A DNA stretch of 64,000 bases from NCBI GenBank assembly GCA_038496445.1, contig JALMLS010000455.1, positions 124,001 through 188,000 on the forward strand, written 5' to 3'. Source of the DNA: Trichosphaerium sp. ATCC 40318 (lineage: Eukaryota > Discosea > Flabellinia > Trichosidae). The notes beneath the pieces were generated by a model that did not search any database, was not told the origin of the DNA, and saw only the letters and a program-made list of their open reading frames with translations. Both the position numbers and the translations under genes were made by a program. Within the stretch, counting starts at the first letter, position 1; each line of letters starts with the position of its first letter. Positions 60,433-64,000 of this stretch are shown one piece after another.

Positions 60433-62452
60433 ATGATACCTATGCACGTGCTTTTGCCATTTAATGGAGACTTTAAGGTTGAACGGCATATAGCGAGAAG
60501 CACTGTCCAAGGTGCTACAGAGACACTACAACTTGAAGGGAACATTATTTGTCCCACTTCACTCTTTGATAGTGCCAGTATCATATTTGCTGAGTCATTT
60601 TTTTTCGGTAACCTCAAAGTCACTTTAACTCATCCTCAGAGTAAAGTGGATGAGTTATTACACAATAAAGAAAAGGTCCTTTCTCAGTACAGAATGCAAC
60701 TTTTCTAATGAGGTCTTTGTGCTCCTTTAAAAATGATAACAGTGCGCGCGGTGAAGAGACGATCCTAATCAGTGAAGAACTAAGAAAACAAAACCAAAGG
60801 CAGTCTTTATTCAAGTTCCATTGTACAAATAATACTGGCAACAAATATGCATGCAAACACTGTACTGAAGCTGCAGTTATCGTCTCAAGTTACTTTTGTT
60901 ACTTAAGCATAACTGTTGTTAGTTGACTCTTTATCTGCAAGCGTTGAGGGCCTAGTACAGGTTACAGCGTATTAGTGAACTTTGTTTAGATGTACAAAGA
61001 AGAAAATATGGCGCTCAAACGGATCTACAGGATTTACTAATTAGTAAATCGGAGCATCCTATCTCATCTAAACTGCTAGTGCAACGTTTCTATAGTACAC
61101 AACATGATAGACCGTTTGAAGACTGCAACAAGGTTGTTCGTCATATCGGCTGTATGGACAATACAAAATAAGCCAACAAACCGCTACGCTAAAAACCAAC
61201 TACTTGGAGAAGGGCAAGCACATTGAGTAGTTAAAGAACTATTTTTATTTACTCGGTTTCCAGAGGCTTTGGCGAAGTGTATGACGCCGTAGACAAGAAG
61301 AGCGGGAAGCAAGTAGCTCTAAAGTATGTTTTGAGTAACACGTACACGCCAGAGGAGACAAAATATCTTAAAAAAGCCTTGGTACTGCTGCTCAATCACG
61401 TTAGAACCATCTGACAACAAATAGAAAAGAGAAGGCAAACTACAAGGTTTGTGCCAACATACTAACGTGTTGCCTGTCTTGAGGATGTATGACGATCGGA
61501 ATAGCCCCGTTCTCGTTACACCTTTGGCCGCAACAGATGCATTGGCAATGTCGACTTGCTACAAAGGTCTAGACGAAACGACGCTGGCTTACATTGTACG
61601 TGGCGTATTAAATGGCCTGAAAGCCATTCACGCAGCAGGAGTATATCACCGAGATATAAAAGGAGCGAACATCCTTCTGATGGAGTCCGGTAAGATAAAA
61701 ATTGCAGATTTCGGATGCGCACGGAAAATCAAAGACTTGGCGACTTCGCACGAACTTGCAGGTACAACTTGCTATATGGATCCGAGGGTAGCAGGAGACG
61801 GTTGGAAGGAACGATCAGATTGCTTTTCGCTCGGATGGTAAGCAAACGTTAACTTTTGGACTGTGCTTTCGTTGTCATGCGTAACTTTTCTTTTTAGCAT
61901 GGTTGCCGAACTTGCTATTGGACAAGAAATTCCTCTTGTCTGTGACGAAGACACGCCGTGGGAGGATCAGAACAAAGAAGGTATTAAGAACGGACTGTCT
62001 ATGCTTAAGAAGCGCAGTTTAAAAATGTACAAGTTCGCAAAAGCTTGTCATCACGGTGACGCAAAAGTAGATAGCCTGAAGAACCACAAGGCTCTAAAGG
62101 TAGCTATCGTTTTCAAACATGTTGCATGTTACTAACATTGTATTAAGGTTGCATGTAATAGAAGAGAGTTCAAAGAACGCATGGCTAAGACCCCTCAGTA
62201 TTCAAGTGCGCCTCGTGCTTCTACACATGAAGGTTTGTTTTTTTATCATTTTTTTCGTAAAATATTCTTATGCTTGTAGTGCTAGGGAAGAAGAGCGCCG
62301 TTGAGGCTTTGCATATAAACAGGCATAGCGTATCTTCGTATTCTACTAAAGCGCCCAACATACAAGATGTACTGAAGGAAAGTGAATCCACCGACAATAA
62401 TACAGTGGGTGTATCAATCTACAAATTGAATAGACTTCGTTGTAATAAATAA
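60433..62452 (+). CDS. STE-like protein kinase with N-terminal zinc-finger-like region
   Basis: Nine exons: 60433-60686, 60743-60888, 60990-61132, 61173-61213, 61264-61381, 61425-61837, 61898-62099, 62148-62232, 62280-62452; 524 residues, frame continuous. Residues about 100-165: FKFHCTNN....YACKHC, then RRKYGAQTDLQDLLI, BED-like spacing. The kinase domain (about 190-420) has GEGGFGEVYDAV, VALKYV (catalytic Lys), HTNVLPVLRMYDD, YHRDIKGANILL, IADFGCAR, GTTCYMDPRVAG in place of the APE, and SDCFSLGCMVAEL. HRDIKGANIL is typical of MAPKKK/STE kinases; all catalytic residues are present. A Lys/Ser-rich tail ends the protein. The intron after GEG has a GC donor (GCAAGC). The first two exons are less certain than the kinase part. 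Confidence 0.75.
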
Positions 62453-62514
62453 AGTTTAAGGCTATTTCGGTGATAAGCGGCTTAAAATGCCCAGAAGTGT
62501 TTATATAATCCGTC

Positions 62515-63703
62515 ATGGCTGCTGAAGCGTTATTTTCTGTTAGTGGGAATGTTGCTACTATAACATTAAACCGTCCTAAACGAGGAAATTCATTAACGCC
62601 TGGAATGAGTCAAATCATTATACAGTCGCTAAAAACCGTTGAATCGGATCCTACTATTGGTGTTGTAGTATTGACAGGCAATGGCAAATATTTTTGTACA
62701 GGAATGGACCTAGGACCTGACGCACAAGCTAAAATAAACGATGGAATTAAGAACGGCGATGACAGCATGTTTGAGCTCTGGGAAAGCTTCAGAAATTGTA
62801 CAAAGCCAATTATCGCCAAGGTAAACGGTCCTGTAATGGGAGGTACGATTTTACCGGTTTTCTAGCGAAGAATTATAATACTGAAAGAAACAAACCAGGT
62901 GGTATTGGATTACTATTCCTTACAGATATACGTATCGTATCAAGCAAGGTACACCACTGTTTACCATCTGTCACATTAAAATCTTATTTAACAATAGGCC
63001 TACCTTTGGTTTGCAGAAGGTAATTTACTGCGATAAACACCCACAAACAACTCTGTGATGGAGTTTCAGACGTTTTTTGCTCCACAAAAATTGCAAAACT
63101 TTTCGGTTTTCTGTCCTGCCGTTTTAACTCTAACAACGTCTTTGATCAATAGTAAAACGAGGTATTGCTCCAGCACTTATTTCAGCATACATTGTACCTC
63201 AGATTGGCCAGTTTCTTGCTCTTAACTGGATGATGACAGGAAAAAGAGTGAGTTAACTCACTAATCCGTTTTTATCTTATATCTCACACGTGCGTTCTTA
63301 CCTTAGATCCCTGTAAAACGTGCATATGATCTTGGTATTATATCAGAAGTAGTAGAACCAGAACAATTGAATGAAGCCACTGATAAAATGATAAAAGAGC
63401 TTCTTGGCAACGGACCACAGGTAACCTTTTTGATTTGCAAACAGTCTAAACTTGAATTAACATCAAGAATTTTTTATTGTTTGTTCGATTTTTTTAGTTT
63501 CTCGCTAACACGTGTTTTCAAAGGCAATGAAATGGGTTAAAGAGTTGGTTAAACATGAAGTGAGCAATGGACATGAGTCTAACAAGAAAAAAGCTCAAGA
63601 GATTTTTGGAAAAATGATGAAGAGTCCTGAAGCCATGCATGGTATTTCTTCTTTTATACAAAGAAAAAAACCTGATTGGTCGTCGTTCAGATCAAAGTTG
63701 TAG
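62515..63703 (+). CDS. Enoyl-CoA hydratase/isomerase, peroxisomal
   Basis: Six exons: 62515-62842, 62899-62948, 62999-63020, 63153-63247, 63307-63420, 63524-63703; 262 residues. Crotonase fold: NRPKRGNSLTPGM, VLTGNGKYFCTGMDLG (first oxyanion-hole strand), AKVNGPVMGGGIGLLFLTDIRI (second), AYLWFAEVKRGIAPALISAYIVPQIG, GKRIPVKRAYDLGIISEVV. Acts on enoyl-CoA esters in fatty-acid beta-oxidation or isomerises double bonds; the exact activity cannot be read because the general-base position varies in this family. It ends in SKL, a canonical PTS1 peroxisomal import signal. Normal length. Only 62 bp separates it from the kinase stop. Confidence 0.92.
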
Positions 63704-63752
63704 CTGACAAACTACCAATAAACGTTACAGTTTTCGTACTTGTAGTCATCTA

Positions 63753-64000
63753 TTAGCTCAAATCAGGAGACACGCTTTTGTTGTTTTGTTTTAAGGTTCC
63801 TACAAGCAGATCTCCGTCCAAGCGAACGCTAACAACAAGCACTGTTGGCTGATTAGCAGCGGGATCTGCCTACAATTTGCGTTGACAGCGACGTTTTTTA
63901 GCGACGTTTAAGTCGTGCTGGTAGCCAAAAGTCAAATATCGTCCATAAGCGTTTCAACGTCCACTTGTAACGTTTTAATAATCCCACAGTCAACTAGACG
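63753..64000 (-). CDS. Partial gene at right edge (3' end only)
   Basis: Exon 63753-63869 reads ADPAANQPTVLVVSVRLDG then DLLVGTLKQ and ends PDLS-stop; its acceptor TAG at 63870-63872 and a donor at 63963 join it in frame to VDCGIIKTLQ at the edge (63965-64000). Too short to assign. The gene continues beyond the window. Confidence 0.45.

Overview
The window is nuclear DNA of a small-genome, intron-rich eukaryote. The sequence is AT-rich and genes are packed on both strands, with short introns of about 32-100 nt. The main 5' splice site is GTACG or GTAAG (GTGCGT is a recurring variant, a few are GC) and the main acceptor is TAG. About 30 genes can be modelled. In most of them the exon phases add up to one uninterrupted frame from ATG to stop, which is the main internal check on the models. 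No rRNA, tRNA, CRISPR array or recognisable autonomous transposon was seen.

The gene mix suggests an early-diverging fungus or a close holomycotan protist (inference). A Zn2Cys6 transcription factor and a mitochondrial homocitrate synthase (alpha-aminoadipate lysine pathway) are fungus-like. A selenocysteine-encoding deiodinase-like gene with a SECIS element, a Roc-COR protein and a histone-type 3' stem-loop are traits lost from most crown fungi.

Layout. 0-9 kb: histone H4, a RhoGAP protein, repeat/nuclease gene A, and a MORN_2-repeat protein. 9-16 kb: a secreted PQQ-dehydrogenase-like protein with a mucin-like tail and a secreted trypsin-fold protease. 16-21 kb: a DUF2207-like single-pass membrane protein, a small uncertain gene and Golgi TVP23. 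21-30 kb: homocitrate synthase fused to a LOR/SDH-type C-terminal domain, a membrane-anchored alpha-carbonic anhydrase fused to an esterase-like domain, and an intronless secreted propeller-like protein. 30-39 kb: the Zn2Cys6 regulator, BRF1 (TFIIIB) and repeat/nuclease gene B. 39-46 kb: a WD40 protein, a small basic protein, a sorting nexin and an F-box/LRR protein. 46-54 kb: a 1265-residue MORN-Roc-COR-ART-receiver-like protein, an LRR relic and repeat gene C, which lacks the nuclease. 54-64 kb: a nuclear basic/acidic protein, the deiodinase-like selenoprotein with its SECIS, a damaged Ran-like gene, an F-box protein, a zinc-finger/STE-like kinase, a peroxisomal enoyl-CoA hydratase and a partial gene at the right edge.

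Strongest candidates for something new: the Roc-COR protein that joins MORN repeats, a GTPase, a PARP-type ART domain with an intact H-Y-E triad and a receiver-like domain; the selenocysteine deiodinase-like gene; the homocitrate synthase/LOR-SDH fusion; and the three-member family of exon-modular repeat proteins, two of which end in a Vsr/DUF559-like nuclease domain. Two of the short genes and several exon boundaries are flagged as uncertain. All models come from reading the DNA by eye; no alignment or database search was run.
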